Assembly: GCF_000008765.1 (NCBI RefSeq)
Contig: NC_003030.1
Span: 3,258,001-3,322,000, forward strand
DNA from: Clostridium acetobutylicum ATCC 824
GTDB taxonomy: Bacteria; Bacillota; Clostridia; Clostridiales; Clostridiaceae
DNA: 64,000 nucleotides
Direction of reading: 5' to 3'
Below are positions 40,563-50,298 of the stretch, piece by piece. Position numbers and translations under genes: made by a program. Below the pieces are notes generated by a model. It saw only the letters and a list, made by a program, of their open reading frames with translations. It was not told the DNA's origin and did no database searches. The first letter of the stretch is position 1. Each line of letters begins with the position of its first letter.

Positions 40563-40860
40563 AAAACGCAAAAAGACCACTTCGTTCCTTTGTATGGGAC
40601 GAAGTGGTCCGTGGTGCCACCCATTTTAATCTAAGTAAATAAATAGATCATCTTTTACAGATACGGAAATTACAATTTCGATATCCTGTCCTTTTAACGG
40701 TAGACTTTCCGAATGCTACTACTGAATACCTCTTTCACAGCATCGTCTCATAGATCCATTCACTACAAGCTACGGTACCGGCTCACACTAACCCGACTCG
40801 CTTTAACCAATTTCTTAATAGCTACTACTTCTATTCACAGACTTGTATCAACTAAATTGT
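40563..40860 (-). promoter_or_regulatory. tryptophan T-box leader (specifier UGG)
   Basis: This T-box senses uncharged tRNA-Trp and controls the trp operon by antitermination. The antiterminator motif TGGGTGGCACCACGG lies at about 40607-40621. The terminator stem is a 12-base perfect arm GACCACTTCGTC/ GACGAAGTGGTC-like repeat at 40575-40609 followed by TTTTTGCGTTTTTT. In stem I the specifier loop reads GAA-TGG-A with the codon at 40756-40758, matching Trp. An AGTAGTAG S-turn strand is opposite it. Everything agrees with a functional Trp T-box. Confidence 0.93.
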
Positions 40861-40866
40861 AATGTA

Positions 40867-40895
40867 ATTATATAATATTCAGAATATAGTGTCAA
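40867..40895 (-). promoter_or_regulatory. sigma-A promoter of the trp operon
   Basis: A perfect -35 TTGACA (40890-40895) and a perfect -10 TATAAT (40867-40872) with a 17-bp spacer. Transcription should start near 40860, at the beginning of the T-box. With full consensus boxes, control must come mainly from the T-box. Confidence 0.88.
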
Positions 40896-40978
40896 CATAA
40901 AATTTAGATATTTATTCCTTTAGTGGATTAAAACTTTAATTCTTGTCACCGTTTAAGGCATAAAAATTCTTCTATCCT

Positions 40979-42448
40979 CTACTTATTAAGATCACACTCC
41001 ATTAAAGAAACTATCCTTGTTTTATGCACTTTTTTATATATAAAATAAAAACATAAAAATAAAGGAATGCTTCCATAGTTAGTTGTAAAATCGAACCAAC
41101 TGAAGGTTTTTGCTTGAAACACCCATATATTAGCACCAAATAAAACTACTGTACAAAGTATCATTGCAAATATAGGACCAAATGGATACAATAAAGCCTT
41201 ATACTTTAAATCTTCAATTTTATTTCCTTGAGCAATATAAGCTTTTCTAAATCTATAATGACAAATTGCTATTCCAAGCCATGTTATAAATGTTGTTATA
41301 CCCGATAAATTGTAAAGAATTGAATATATCTTACCGTCACCAATAAGCGATGCAAAAAACGCTGTTGATGCAATAACAGAAGTAAAAATAAGAGCATTTA
41401 GTGGTACACCACTTTTATTTAATTTACCAAATATCTTTGGTGCTTTTCCTTCTTTAGCCATAGCATACATCATACGTGAACCTGCATAAAGACCTGAATT
41501 ACCACAGGAAAGCACAGAAGTTAGTATAACTGCATTCATTATTGACGCTGCAAGAGCAATTCCAGATCTTTTAAACACTATAGTAAATGGACTATACGCT
41601 ATATCTGATACACCATTTTTAAGCAAATTAGAATCATTAAAAGGAATGATAAAACCAATAACTATAATTGCACCAATATAAAAAATAAGTATTCTCCAAA
41701 AAACTGAATTTATTGCTTTTGGTACATCCTTTTCCGGATTTTCAGCTTCACCAGCAGCTAAACCTACTACCTCTGTGCCAGCAAAAGAAAATCCGGCAGT
41801 TAAAAAGCTCATTAATATAGCCATTCCTCCACCTACAAATGGTGCTGAATTCCCTTTTCCATCCTTAAGCACCCAATTGCTAAAACCTACTCCATGTCCG
41901 CCCATTATTCCAAATATAATAAGCACTCCCATAATAAGAAATACTATAATTGTTACGACTTTTATACTTGAAAACCAGTATTCTCCTTCACCATATGCTT
42001 TTGCAGATAGCAAATTCAGACCAAATAAAATAACTAAAAATCCTATACTCCAAATAGTTGTCCCTGTATTTGGCAACCAAAACTTAACAACAAGTCCGCC
42101 TGCAACTAATTCTGCTGCAACAGTTATCGCCCAGTTAAACCAGTAGTTCCAACCTAATGCAAAACCTAATGCTGGATCTACAAACTTTGAGGCATAGGTT
42201 TCAAATGAACCAGCGTTTGGTATCATTGTAGCCATTTCTCCCAGCGATGTCATTAAAAAATACACAAGCACCCCCATAATAGCATAGGCTGCAATAGCAC
42301 CTCCTGGACCCGCCGTACTTATTGTATTACCACTAGTAAAAAACAAACCTGTACCAATTGATCCTCCAATGGCAATCATATTCATATGTCGTGTTTTTAA
42401 ACTTCTCTTTAATTCACCATTTTTATCTTTCTCTAACTCTGCAGACAC
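40979..42448 (-). CDS. amino-acid permease, AAT family (LysP-like)
   Basis: A 489-residue secondary transporter with about twelve membrane helices. The N-terminal NELKRSLKTRHMNMIAIGGS-type region, IGTGLFFTSGNTISTAGPGG, and MTSLGEMATMIPNAGSFETY are hallmarks of the AAT subfamily of APC transporters. Likeness to lysine permease is by recall; the substrate is not certain. Given its place next to the trp operon an aromatic substrate is possible. The start is GTG at 42448 with a GAGGGGG site. It is a separate unit, ending about 85 bp before the trp promoter. Confidence 0.85.
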   Translation of the reverse strand: MSAELEKDKNGELKRSLKTRHMNMIAIGGSIGTGLFFTSGNTISTAGPGGAIAAYAIMGVLVYFLMTSLGEMATMIPNAGSFETYASKFVDPALGFALGWNYWFNWAITVAAELVAGGLVVKFWLPNTGTTIWSIGFLVILFGLNLLSAKAYGEGEYWFSSIKVVTIIVFLIMGVLIIFGIMGGHGVGFSNWVLKDGKGNSAPFVGGGMAILMSFLTAGFSFAGTEVVGLAAGEAENPEKDVPKAINSVFWRILIFYIGAIIVIGFIIPFNDSNLLKNGVSDIAYSPFTIVFKRSGIALAASIMNAVILTSVLSCGNSGLYAGSRMMYAMAKEGKAPKIFGKLNKSGVPLNALIFTSVIASTAFFASLIGDGKIYSILYNLSGITTFITWLGIAICHYRFRKAYIAQGNKIEDLKYKALLYPFGPIFAMILCTVVLFGANIWVFQAKTFSWFDFTTNYGSIPLFLCFYFIYKKVHKTRIVSLMECDLNK

Positions 42449-42744
42449 TAAAACTGCCCCCTCTTTTGTTCTAATATACTAAAAGTTAATTCTTTAAATT
42501 TCTTACACTAAAATATAATTTCACTATGATAAAGTGCTAAAGCACTAAGACAATAAAGTCTTAAAGTATTATATCATATGTGGACATATTTATAAATATA
42601 ATTTTTTAAAAAACCTTATATGAAAGCATCCTATAAATTAGTATATGATTATACCCCTCTATACTTTATAATGTATTTTTTGTATAATATATACACAGGA
42701 TTTAATATTTTATTACTTAGCTTAGATAAAGAATAGGAGGAAAA
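42449..42744. promoter_or_regulatory. divergent region between permease and lipoprotein
   Basis: About 296 bp, very AT-rich. On the minus strand a TATAAT lies near 42568-42573 without a good -35. Downstream come two adjacent repeats, AAGAC-x6-GTCTT and AGTGCT-TT-AGCACT (42534-42547), either an operator or leader hairpins for the permease. On the plus strand a TGTATAAT box lies near 42681-42690, about 55 bases before the lipoprotein start, also without a clear -35. Confidence 0.4.
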
Positions 42745-43227
42745 ATGAAGAGAAAACTTATACTAATAGCTGTTGTTATAATGTTTATGTTTACAGGCTG
42801 TTCTCTAGGAGAGAAAAAAGTTAATATTTCTAATTCTGAAAAACTAAAATTAAAGCCTAATGAAGTGATAGAAAATTATTTCAAGTACTATGGTGAAAAG
42901 AGTAGGACAGGCATACTTTCTACTTTAACACCTTGGCAAAACAAACCCAACACGAACTTTGAATTTGACAATTTAAAATCTATTAACCTTATTAATATAG
43001 TTGAAGATTCAAACTTAAAGCAAAAGGAAGCCTACATGAAATACGGCCGTGGAAGTGTTAATGGGGTAAAAGAGGAAAATGTAAGAATTTACAAAGTTAC
43101 ATTTGATGTTAAATGCAAGAAAGATGATGCTAGTGCATTTACCACCGGAAGAAACGTTGAATGGTTTACAGTTGTAAGAAAAAATAAAAATTCACCTTGG
43201 TTAATTGATAATCATGGCGAAGTATAA
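42745..43227 (+). CDS. lipoprotein with DUF4829-like domain
   Basis: A 160-residue secreted lipoprotein. The signal peptide MKRKLILIAVVIMFMFTGCS has a lipobox ending at C19. The mature part contains a domain resembling the DUF4829 group (NEVIENYFKYYGEK near the start, then EWFTVVRKNKNSPWLIDNHG at the end), which is of unknown function. It is the only plus-strand gene between 1 and 58,500, with its own terminator, so it is a single-gene unit. The DUF assignment is by recall. Confidence 0.75.
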   Translation: MKRKLILIAVVIMFMFTGCSLGEKKVNISNSEKLKLKPNEVIENYFKYYGEKSRTGILSTLTPWQNKPNTNFEFDNLKSINLINIVEDSNLKQKEAYMKYGRGSVNGVKEENVRIYKVTFDVKCKKDDASAFTTGRNVEWFTVVRKNKNSPWLIDNHGEV

Positions 43228-43264
43228 AGGTTGGTATTTTATATTATAAAATACCAACCTTTTA
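43227..43264 (+). terminator. terminator after the lipoprotein gene
   Basis: A nearly perfect inverted repeat, AAGGTTGGTATTTTATA facing TATAAAATACCAACCTT, starts at the stop codon and is followed by TTTAAAATT on the plus strand. The stem is 16-17 pairs with almost no loop. Confidence 0.85.
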
Positions 43265-43341
43265 AAATTATCAAATAAAAACTACTGCGATCAAAAATAT
43301 CTAAAATAATATAAATGCTATATAATTTCATAGAAACGTAT

Positions 43342-43773
43342 TTACTTACATAGATTTTCACAAGAGCCTGTTTTTTTATTACAGACAATATTATTAGAAC
43401 CACAAGACGGACACATATGCTTATCATTCTCACAATTTATTTCATATGTATTTCTGCAATCCAAGCACTTAAATTTACAAAATTTCGATTTAAAGTTTCC
43501 GCCTCCTATAGCAATTGCATTTCCTTCTGTTAATGCAATTGCTATCTTTTTTCTTGCACTATCTATAATATTTTGAAACGTCTGCCTTGAAACTTCCATT
43601 TTAGCAGCACATTCTTCTTGATTTAATTCTTTAATATCTTTTAATCTAATAGCCTCAAGCTCTTCTATCTTTAAAGCTATTTCTTCGACTTCACATTTAG
43701 GTTTTCCCAATGGAATAAAGCATGTGCTCTTAGGAAAAAAATCCACTTTCCTAAACTTTGTTGGCCTTGACAT
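43342..43773 (-). CDS. DUF134 (UPF0251) putative DNA-binding protein with zinc ribbon
   Basis: A 143-residue protein. The N-terminus SRPTKFRKVDFFPKSTCFIP and ELEAIRLKDIKELNQEECAA are typical of DUF134. They are followed by a sigma-70 region 4-like helix-turn-helix (AAKMEVSRQTFQNIIDSARK). The C-terminus has several Cys pairs (CKFKCLDC, CPSCG, CNKK), probably a zinc ribbon. The start is the ATG at 43773 behind GGGGAGG. It follows the NifX-like gene by about 150 bp; DUF134 and NifX-like genes often co-occur, so it may regulate it. Confidence 0.85.
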   Translation of the reverse strand: MSRPTKFRKVDFFPKSTCFIPLGKPKCEVEEIALKIEELEAIRLKDIKELNQEECAAKMEVSRQTFQNIIDSARKKIAIALTEGNAIAIGGGNFKSKFCKFKCLDCRNTYEINCENDKHMCPSCGSNNIVCNKKTGSCENLCK

Positions 43774-43875
43774 TTTATTTCCTCCCCGCATTTTTATTTG
43801 CAATTTCATATAACTTCTCATTAAACTCAATTATTTTCTAAGCTATAAAAAGGACTTCAGTTTATTCTATATTAA

Positions 43876-43918
43876 ACAAAAACTCCAAATGCTAGCTTAT
43901 ATCCAACATTTAGAGTTC
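43876..43918 (-). terminator. terminator after the NifX-like gene
   Basis: On the minus strand AACTCTAAATG pairs with CATTTGGAGTT (one G-U pair) around a 15-base loop and is followed by TTTGTTTAAT. It starts three bases after the stop codon of the NifX-like gene. Termination may be partial, since the DUF134 gene follows without an evident promoter. Confidence 0.75.
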
Positions 43919-43923
43919 CTAAA

Positions 43924-44280
43924 CTATTGATGACTATGTTCACCATGATGATTACATACTACATTCTTATCCTCTAAATTACCATTAATATATTCTTTAA
44001 TAACCTCTGTATATATTCCCGATGCTCCTCTTATAACCTTAAAGCCCTTCTGCCTTAAAGCTGTGAGGGCACCTGCCCCTATACCCCCTACTATAACCAC
44101 ATCTACTCCATTTTTCACGAGTAAATCAGCTAAACCTTGATGTTGATGTAAAAGCTCTACAGAGGATATCTTTTCTGCATTTACTATCTTATCATCTTCT
44201 AAGGTTGTTATAATAAAACTTTTACTCTTTCCAAAATGCTGATTTATCATATTTTCATTATTAGGTATCGCTATTTTCAC
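43924..44280 (-). CDS. NifX/NifB-type iron-molybdenum cofactor-binding domain protein
   Basis: A 118-residue stand-alone domain of the dinitrogenase cofactor-binding family (NifX, NafY, the NifB C-terminus). It begins VKIAIPNNENMINQHFGKSK, with the conserved HFG motif, and contains VVIVGGIGAGALTALRQKGF. The C-terminus HHGEHSHQ is His-rich and probably binds metal. It starts with a GTG at 44280 after a GGGTGAG site; the frame extends to 44343 without support. No other nif genes lie nearby, so a general Fe-S or metal role is more likely than nitrogen fixation. Confidence 0.85.
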   Translation of the reverse strand: MKIAIPNNENMINQHFGKSKSFIITTLEDDKIVNAEKISSVELLHQHQGLADLLVKNGVDVVIVGGIGAGALTALRQKGFKVIRGASGIYTEVIKEYINGNLEDKNVVCNHHGEHSHQ

Positions 44281-44414
44281 AGCACTCACCCTTTCTATGT
44301 TTAATCTGTATAAAAACCAAATAAAATTTTTGGCATATGCCATTTACATTATACAATATATAATTTTTTCTTACAAACATTCACATTTATTAATTTGCTT
44401 CCATTTATCCCTTA

Positions 44415-44448
44415 AAATAAAAAATAGAGCTGCTACCTAATAGCAACC
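44415..44448 (-). terminator. terminator after the 219-residue membrane protein
   Basis: On the minus strand GTTGCTA pairs with TAGCAGC (one G-U pair) around a five-base loop and is followed by TCTATTTTTTATTTT. It begins about 27 bases after the stop codon at 44475. Confidence 0.75.
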
Positions 44449-44474
44449 CATAAATTCTTCTCTTTTAATAAGGA

Positions 44475-45134
44475 TTAATTTAACAAATAGTTTATATCTT
44501 TATCATATTCAGTATGTCCATGTTTATTAACTGTTACAGAAGTATGAAATCTTGTTTTTAAAGTAATAATTAAATCTTTCACTTCTTTATTTTTATTATT
44601 CTCATTAACAGAAACGGATTGCCAAAGATCTAGGTTATTCTTATTCACAATTAAATCAACTTTTAGTACTGGTCCAGCACCTTTTTCATCATCTACACTT
44701 ATAGCTATACTCGATACATCATTGTAGTCATATCTAATGATAGAACCTAGGGTTTCAGGCGAACTAACATATATTTTATCTTTTGTAATAGTCCAAAAAT
44801 TACTATATATTACTGCACCACTTATGCCCATTACAATAAGCATTTTTATTATATAAGAATAAAAATTCGGTCCTTGCGCTCTACTCAATAAATGTATAAT
44901 AAGTAATACTAAACATACGCAAAAAATAATTGAAAAAATCATTGATAAAAGAGAGTAATATCCTGAGTACATAAGTACATTAGGTATATTTAACTTTCTA
45001 AAACGTAAATTTGAAATAATTTTGGCTGGTATGACTAATACATTCATAAAGATAGTTCTAAATTTTATAAAACCTATTATACAAATGACAAGGATAAAAA
45101 TAAGTGAAGTGAATGTAGAAATTTTTTTTGTCAT
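44475..45134 (-). CDS. membrane protein of unknown function
   Basis: A 219-residue protein not recognised. Three hydrophobic helices can be seen: FTSLIFILVICIIGFIKF (about 8-25), YYSLLSMIFSIIFCVCLVLL (about 59-78) and MLIVMGISGAVIYSNFW (about 98-114). The second half looks like a soluble beta-rich domain that includes ITKDKIYVSSPETLGSIIRY, a pattern seen in DUF5673- or bacterial PH-like membrane proteins, though no family is claimed. It starts after a TGAGGAG site and forms a unit of its own. Confidence 0.6.
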   Translation of the reverse strand: MTKKISTFTSLIFILVICIIGFIKFRTIFMNVLVIPAKIISNLRFRKLNIPNVLMYSGYYSLLSMIFSIIFCVCLVLLIIHLLSRAQGPNFYSYIIKMLIVMGISGAVIYSNFWTITKDKIYVSSPETLGSIIRYDYNDVSSIAISVDDEKGAGPVLKVDLIVNKNNLDLWQSVSVNENNKNKEVKDLIITLKTRFHTSVTVNKHGHTEYDKDINYLLN

Positions 45135-45276
45135 ATTAAAAGCTCCTCATTAGTTAATTTTACATAATAATATTAATTATAAAATACTTTACTCTTTTAT
45201 TCAATTTGATATTTAATTTAATTTAAATTTTTATTCAATTTGTGCCTTTATTTATGCTTTAAGTTTAAAATTTCTA

Positions 45277-45320
45277 TAAAAAAATGGTTATACAACTTAA
45301 TATCATTGCATAACCATTTT
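45277..45320 (-). terminator. terminator of the cimA-leu-ilv operon
   Basis: On the minus strand AAAATGGTTATGCAA faces TTGTATAACCATTTT (one G-U pair) with a loop of about ten bases, followed by TTTATAG. It begins just a few bases after the ilvB stop codon. Confidence 0.85.
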
Positions 45321-45325
45321 TATTT

Positions 45326-46990
45326 TTAATCAAGTACAACCATATTTTCAATATCAGCCCCAGGGGGAACTATAGGCGTTGCCATTTCATCCTCTCCAAC
45401 GGTAAAGTCAATTACTACTGGTCCATCATAATCTATTGCCTTTTTAAGAGCTGACTCTACTCCTGCATTTGTATCAACTCTTAAACCAAGGGCACCGTAT
45501 CCTTCAGCTATTTTTACAAAGTCAGTGTCTCTCTCAAGAGTAGTACTTGAATATCTTTTCTTGTAAAATAAATTCTGCCACTGTCTTACCATGCCAAGAA
45601 CATTATTGTTTAATACAATTATTTTTACTGGCAACTTATATCTAACAACTGTTGCAAGCTCATTTATGTTCATTCTAAAGCTTCCATCACCAGCAATATC
45701 AAATGTCATTTTATCTTTCCCAACGCTAGCCCCTATTGCCGCTCCAAATCCGTATCCCATTGTGCCAAGTCCACCTGAAGTTATAAAACTTCTAGGCTTT
45801 GTATAAATATATCCTTGAGTTGCCCATATCTGGTTTTGTCCCACTTCTGTTGTTATTATTGCTTCTCCATCTGTAAGTTCATATAACTTTTTTATTACAT
45901 ATACAGGATTTACAGAGTCACATTTATTTATCCTAAGTACCTTAGATTTATCTTTTTTCAGAAGACCTAGAGCATATTCTGTCCACTCATTACCTTCTCT
46001 TGCAGTAAGCTTCTCATTTACTTTTTTTAGAACCTCTTCTACATCCCCAATAATAAAACTATCTGCTTTAATATTTTTAGAAACCTCTGCTTCATCAATA
46101 TCAATATGAAGTATTTTTGCATTTTTAGCAAAGGTATCTGCATTACTTGTAACTCTATCACTAAATCTACATCCAATAGCTATAACTAAATCACTTTCGC
46201 ATATAGATTTATTTGATGCCTTTGTTCCATGCATTCCAACCATACCAGTAAACATATCGTCCTTGCCACTAAATGCCCCAAGTCCCATCATAGTTGAACA
46301 AACAGGACATTTAAGCTTTTCTTGAAGAATTTTAAGCTCTTTTGATGCTTCCGATATATTGCAACCGCCACCAACAATTATAACAGGCCTCTTACTTTCT
46401 AATAGAAGTTCAATAGCCCCTTCTACCTCCGCATCCCTTACAGAGCTTTTTTCAATTTTTTCTGGCTTCCTAGGTTCGTACTCACATTCATTTCCCGTTA
46501 CGTCTTTAGGAATATCTATTAATACAGGACCTGGTCTACCACTTTGTGCTATATAAAATGCTTTCCTTATAGTATCAGCTAAATCTTCAACTTTTCTTAC
46601 TATAAAATTATGCTTAGTTATTGGCATAGTTATATCTGTTATATCAACTTCTTGAAAAGAATCTTTACCTATTAATGATGTAGCTACTTGCCCCGTTATA
46701 GCTACCATAGGTACTGAATCCATATACGCTGTTGCAATTCCAGTTACAAGATTTGTAGCCCCTGGTCCAGAGGTCGCAAGGCAAACCCCAACTTTTCCTG
46801 TAGCCCTTGCATATCCATCTGCTGCATGTGATGCCCCCTGCTCATGAGATGTTAGTACACATCTTATTTCTGAAAATGAATATAAAGCATCAAAAATATT
46901 TAAGACTGCTCCTCCCGGATATCCAAAAATAGTATCTACACCTTGTTCTTTCAAACATTCAAGTATAATTCTGGAACCGTTATATTTCAC
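45326..46990 (-). CDS. ilvB: acetolactate synthase large subunit
   Basis: Thiamine diphosphate enzyme for acetolactate and acetohydroxybutyrate, the common step to valine, leucine and isoleucine. The catalytic Glu lies in TSHEQGASHAADGYARA, the FAD region in GATNLVTGIATAYMDSVPMV, and the ThDP-Mg motif in GDGSFRMNINELATV to LNNNVLGMVRQWQ. Three starts are possible (GTG 46999, ATG 46996, GTG 46990); the last is eight bases after AAAGGAG and gives MKYNGSRIILECL, so it is preferred. It follows ilvD almost directly. The small subunit, ilvH, is elsewhere in the window. Confidence 0.94.
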   Translation of the reverse strand: MKYNGSRIILECLKEQGVDTIFGYPGGAVLNIFDALYSFSEIRCVLTSHEQGASHAADGYARATGKVGVCLATSGPGATNLVTGIATAYMDSVPMVAITGQVATSLIGKDSFQEVDITDITMPITKHNFIVRKVEDLADTIRKAFYIAQSGRPGPVLIDIPKDVTGNECEYEPRKPEKIEKSSVRDAEVEGAIELLLESKRPVIIVGGGCNISEASKELKILQEKLKCPVCSTMMGLGAFSGKDDMFTGMVGMHGTKASNKSICESDLVIAIGCRFSDRVTSNADTFAKNAKILHIDIDEAEVSKNIKADSFIIGDVEEVLKKVNEKLTAREGNEWTEYALGLLKKDKSKVLRINKCDSVNPVYVIKKLYELTDGEAIITTEVGQNQIWATQGYIYTKPRSFITSGGLGTMGYGFGAAIGASVGKDKMTFDIAGDGSFRMNINELATVVRYKLPVKIIVLNNNVLGMVRQWQNLFYKKRYSSTTLERDTDFVKIAEGYGALGLRVDTNAGVESALKKAIDYDGPVVIDFTVGEDEMATPIVPPGADIENMVVLD

Positions 46991-46995
46991 TCTCA

Positions 46996-48654
46996 TCACT
47001 CCTTTGTACTATGAAAAACTGCTCCTGTACAAGCAGATGATACCCCCTGCCTATACGTATTTAAATATCCCTTCACAGGTTTTTCAACCTTTTCCGGTTT
47101 TCTGTTTTTTAATTTTTCTTCCGGAACAAGTAGGTTTATAGTTTTCTTTTCAATATCTATTTCAATTGTGTCTCCCTCTTCAACCAACCCTATTGGACCA
47201 CCTTCTGCCGCTTCTGGAGATACATGTCCAATGGATGCTCCTCTTGTAGCACCTGAGAATCTTCCATCAGTTATAAGCGCCACACTCTTATCAAGTCCCA
47301 TTCCTGCAAGTGAAGCTGTTGGCGAAAGCATTTCCTTCATTCCTGGTCCACCCTTAGGGCCCTCATACCTTATCACAACAACATCACCTGGATTTATTTT
47401 TCCACCAAGTATTGCCTTAGAAACTTCCTCTTCACTATTAAATACCCTAGCCGGACCAGTATGCTGCATCATTTCGGGTGCTACTGCTGCCTTTTTAACT
47501 ATAGCGCCATCTGGAGCTAAATTTCCTCTCAATACTGAAAGTCCACCTGTCTCACTATAAGGATTATCTATTCTTATTACATCAATGTTTTTGATTTTCG
47601 CATCCTTCACATTCTCATACAAAGTTTTACCTGTAACTGTCATACACTCTCCATTTAGAAGTCCTTTTTTTATAATTCCATTAACAACAGCCGGTATTCC
47701 ACCTGCCATATGCAAGTCCTCTATGTGATGAAATCCTGCAGGACTTAACTTACACACATGCGGAATCTTTTCACTTATCTCATTTATTTTATCGAAATTA
47801 ATATCCACGTCACATTCATAAGCTATAGCTGGTAAATGAAGAAGTGAATTAGTAGAACCCCCTAGTGCCATATCCATTGCGACTGCATTCATAAATGCAG
47901 CTTCTGTAAGTATGTCACTTGGTCTTATGTCCTTTTGAACCAATTCAACTATTTTCATACCTGCCTTTTTAGCAAGTCTTAATCTTTCTGAAAATACAGC
48001 TGGTATAGTTCCATTGTAAGGAAGCGCAAGACCTAAAACCTCAGAAAGACAGTTCATTGAATTTGCTGTAAACATTCCAGAACAAGACCCACAAGTAGGG
48101 CATGCCGTATTCTCAAGCTCAGCTAATTCTTCTAAAGACATTTTTCCCGCTGAAACTGCTCCAACTGCTTCGAATACAGAGTTTAGATCTGTGACCCTTC
48201 CATTTGTTCTACCAGAAAGCATTGGTCCTCCACTTATTACTATTGAAGGTATGTTAACTCTTCCAGCCGCCATAAGCATTCCTGGAACTACCTTATCGCA
48301 ATTTGGCACAAGTACAAGCCCATCAAGAGCATGTGCTTTAGCCACGATCTCAACACTATCTGCTATAATCTGTCTTGATGGAAGAGAATAACTCATTCCC
48401 TTATGATTCATAGAAATACCATCACAAACTCCAATGGTTCCAAATTCTACAGGAACACCTCCTGCCATTCTTATTCCATCTTTTACAGCCTTAACTATTT
48501 TATCAAGATTCATATGACCTGGTATAAGTTCGCTGTAAGAATTAGCTATTCCTATAAGAGGTCTATCCATTTCCTCATCTATAAAACCTAAAGCCTTAAA
48601 AAGAGATCTGTGGGGAGCTCTTTCTACTCCTTTCATTGCCTTATCAGAATTCAC
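46996..48654 (-). CDS. ilvD: dihydroxyacid dehydratase
   Basis: Iron-sulfur enzyme that dehydrates dihydroxy acids in valine and isoleucine synthesis. Cluster ligands are expected in [12 protein letters not shown] and in [20 protein letters not shown]; the substrate-binding [16 protein letters not shown] and [16 protein letters not shown] segments are standard. The start is a GTG at 48654 ([20 protein letters not shown]), eight bases after AAAGGAG; an alternative GTG at 48663 lies in that site. It ends so close to ilvB that the two are coupled. Confidence 0.95.
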
Positions 48655-48700
48655 ATAAATCACTCCTTTTCATTTTGGTGGATTTGACTGTTTATACTTA

Positions 48701-49774
48701 TTAAAGTTCAGCTAAAACAAGCTTACCCATTTCTTTTGTTCCAACTTTTTTACTTCCTTCTGTGTATATATCACCAGTTCTGTATCCACTATTTAAAACT
48801 TTTTCTACTGCATCTTCTACATCTCTTGCAGCTTCAGTCATATTAAATGAATATTCAAGCATCATTGCAACTGATAATATTTGTGCTAATGGATTTGCTA
48901 AATCTTGTCCTGCAATATCTGGTGCAGAACCGTGTATTGGCTCATACATTCCAAAAGTATCATTTCTAAGACTTGCCGATGGCAGCATTCCTATTGAGCC
49001 TGTTACCATTGAAGCCTCATCTGTAAGAATATCTCCGAATATGTTGCTGGTTACTATTACATCAAATTGTGATGGTTCACGTACAAGCTGCATTGCTGCA
49101 TTATCAACGTAAAGATAGTTTAATTCAACCTCTGGATATTCCTTTGCAACCTCTGTTACTGTTTCTCTCCAAAGCCTTGAAGATTCCAATATATTTGCTT
49201 TATCTACAGAAGTAACCTTCTTATTTCTCTTAAGAGCAGCTTTAAAAGCAACATGTGCAATTCTCTTTATCTCTTCTACATTATATCTTTCAGTATCATA
49301 AGCTGAGTTTATTCCGTTTTGAATATCTCTTCCTCTTTCTCCAAAGTAAATTCCTCCTGTAAGCTCTCTTACAACAAGTAAATCTACTCCCTTGTTTATG
49401 ATTTCTTCCTTTAAAGGAGATGCAGATTTTAAAATATCATAAACCTTTGCTGGTCTTAAGTTAGCATAAAGTCCAAGTCCACCTCTTAAACCCATAAGAG
49501 CCTTTTCAGGTCTTTTTTCTCCCGGAAGAGTATCCCACTTAGGTCCTCCTACCGCTCCCAAAAGTACTGCATCCGAGTTTTTACAGATTTCTAAAGTTTC
49601 GTTTGGAAGAGGTACTCCAAATTCATCTATAGCACATCCTCCTGCCTTAACCTCTGTAAAATTAAACTTAGTATCGTATTTCGCTCCTACTTTTTCAAGA
49701 ACCTTAAGAGCTTCTCCTACTATTTCAACACCGATTCCATCACCAGGTATAACGGCCACCTTATATTCTTTCAT
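48701..49774 (-). CDS. leuB: 3-isopropylmalate dehydrogenase
   Basis: NAD-dependent oxidative decarboxylase. The 357 residues include [20 protein letters not shown] at the start, the YFGERGRD loop, [12 protein letters not shown] and the NAD-binding [20 protein letters not shown]. It can also oxidise erythro-methylmalate to 2-oxobutyrate in the citramalate route, which fits the CimA-like first gene. It is 30 bp after leuD. Confidence 0.96.
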   Translation of the reverse strand: MKEYKVAVIPGDGIGVEIVGEALKVLEKVGAKYDTKFNFTEVKAGGCAIDEFGVPLPNETLEICKNSDAVLLGAVGGPKWDTLPGEKRPEKALMGLRGGLGLYANLRPAKVYDILKSASPLKEEIINKGVDLLVVRELTGGIYFGERGRDIQNGINSAYDTERYNVEEIKRIAHVAFKAALKRNKKVTSVDKANILESSRLWRETVTEVAKEYPEVELNYLYVDNAAMQLVREPSQFDVIVTSNIFGDILTDEASMVTGSIGMLPSASLRNDTFGMYEPIHGSAPDIAGQDLANPLAQILSVAMMLEYSFNMTEAARDVEDAVEKVLNSGYRTGDIYTEGSKKVGTKEMGKLVLAEL

Positions 49775-49804
49775 TAATAACCCTCCAAATAAAAATGTAT
49801 TTAA

Positions 49805-50296
49805 TTAAAATAAACCTTTCTTTACACAGTTAGTAAGTCCCTCATTTTTCATGATTTTAAGCATGAAATCCGGGAAAGGTTGAGCCTTGTACTCTTTATT
49901 CAAAGTTACATTCTTGATTATTCCTTCTATAAAATCAACCTCAAGCTTATCTCCTGTGCTAGCATCATTAACAGCTTCCTCACATTCTAGTATTGGAAAA
50001 CCTATATTTATGGAATTTCTGTAGAATATTCTAGCAAAGCTTTTTGCTATAACACAAGAAACTCCTGCCGCCTTAATACATATTGGGGCATGTTCTCTTG
50101 AAGATCCACATCCAAAATTTCTTCCTCCTACTACAATGTCACCTGTTTTTAACTTTTTTAGAAAATCCACATCTAAATCTTCCATACAGTGTTTTGCAAG
50201 CTCTTCAGGTACCGAAGTATTTAAATATCTTGCTGGGATTATAACATCCGTATCAATATTATCTCCATATTTTAAAACATCTCCATTAACTTTCAT
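49805..50296 (-). CDS. leuD: isopropylmalate isomerase small subunit
   Basis: A 163-residue swivel domain of the aconitase family, in the short form typical of Clostridia and archaea. It shows the [14 protein letters not shown] substrate loop and [14 protein letters not shown]. With LeuC it isomerises isopropylmalate, and in citramalate-using bacteria also citramalate. It starts two bases after the leuC stop codon. Confidence 0.95.
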   Translation of the reverse strand: MKVNGDVLKYGDNIDTDVIIPARYLNTSVPEELAKHCMEDLDVDFLKKLKTGDIVVGGRNFGCGSSREHAPICIKAAGVSCVIAKSFARIFYRNSINIGFPILECEEAVNDASTGDKLEVDFIEGIIKNVTLNKEYKAQPFPDFMLKIMKNEGLTNCVKKGLF

Positions 50297-50298
50297 AA

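Noticed and set aside
43239-43433. Minus-strand frame overlapping the lipoprotein terminator and the DUF134 gene end
   Set aside because: It overlaps a terminator hairpin and the 3' end of a well-supported gene in another frame.
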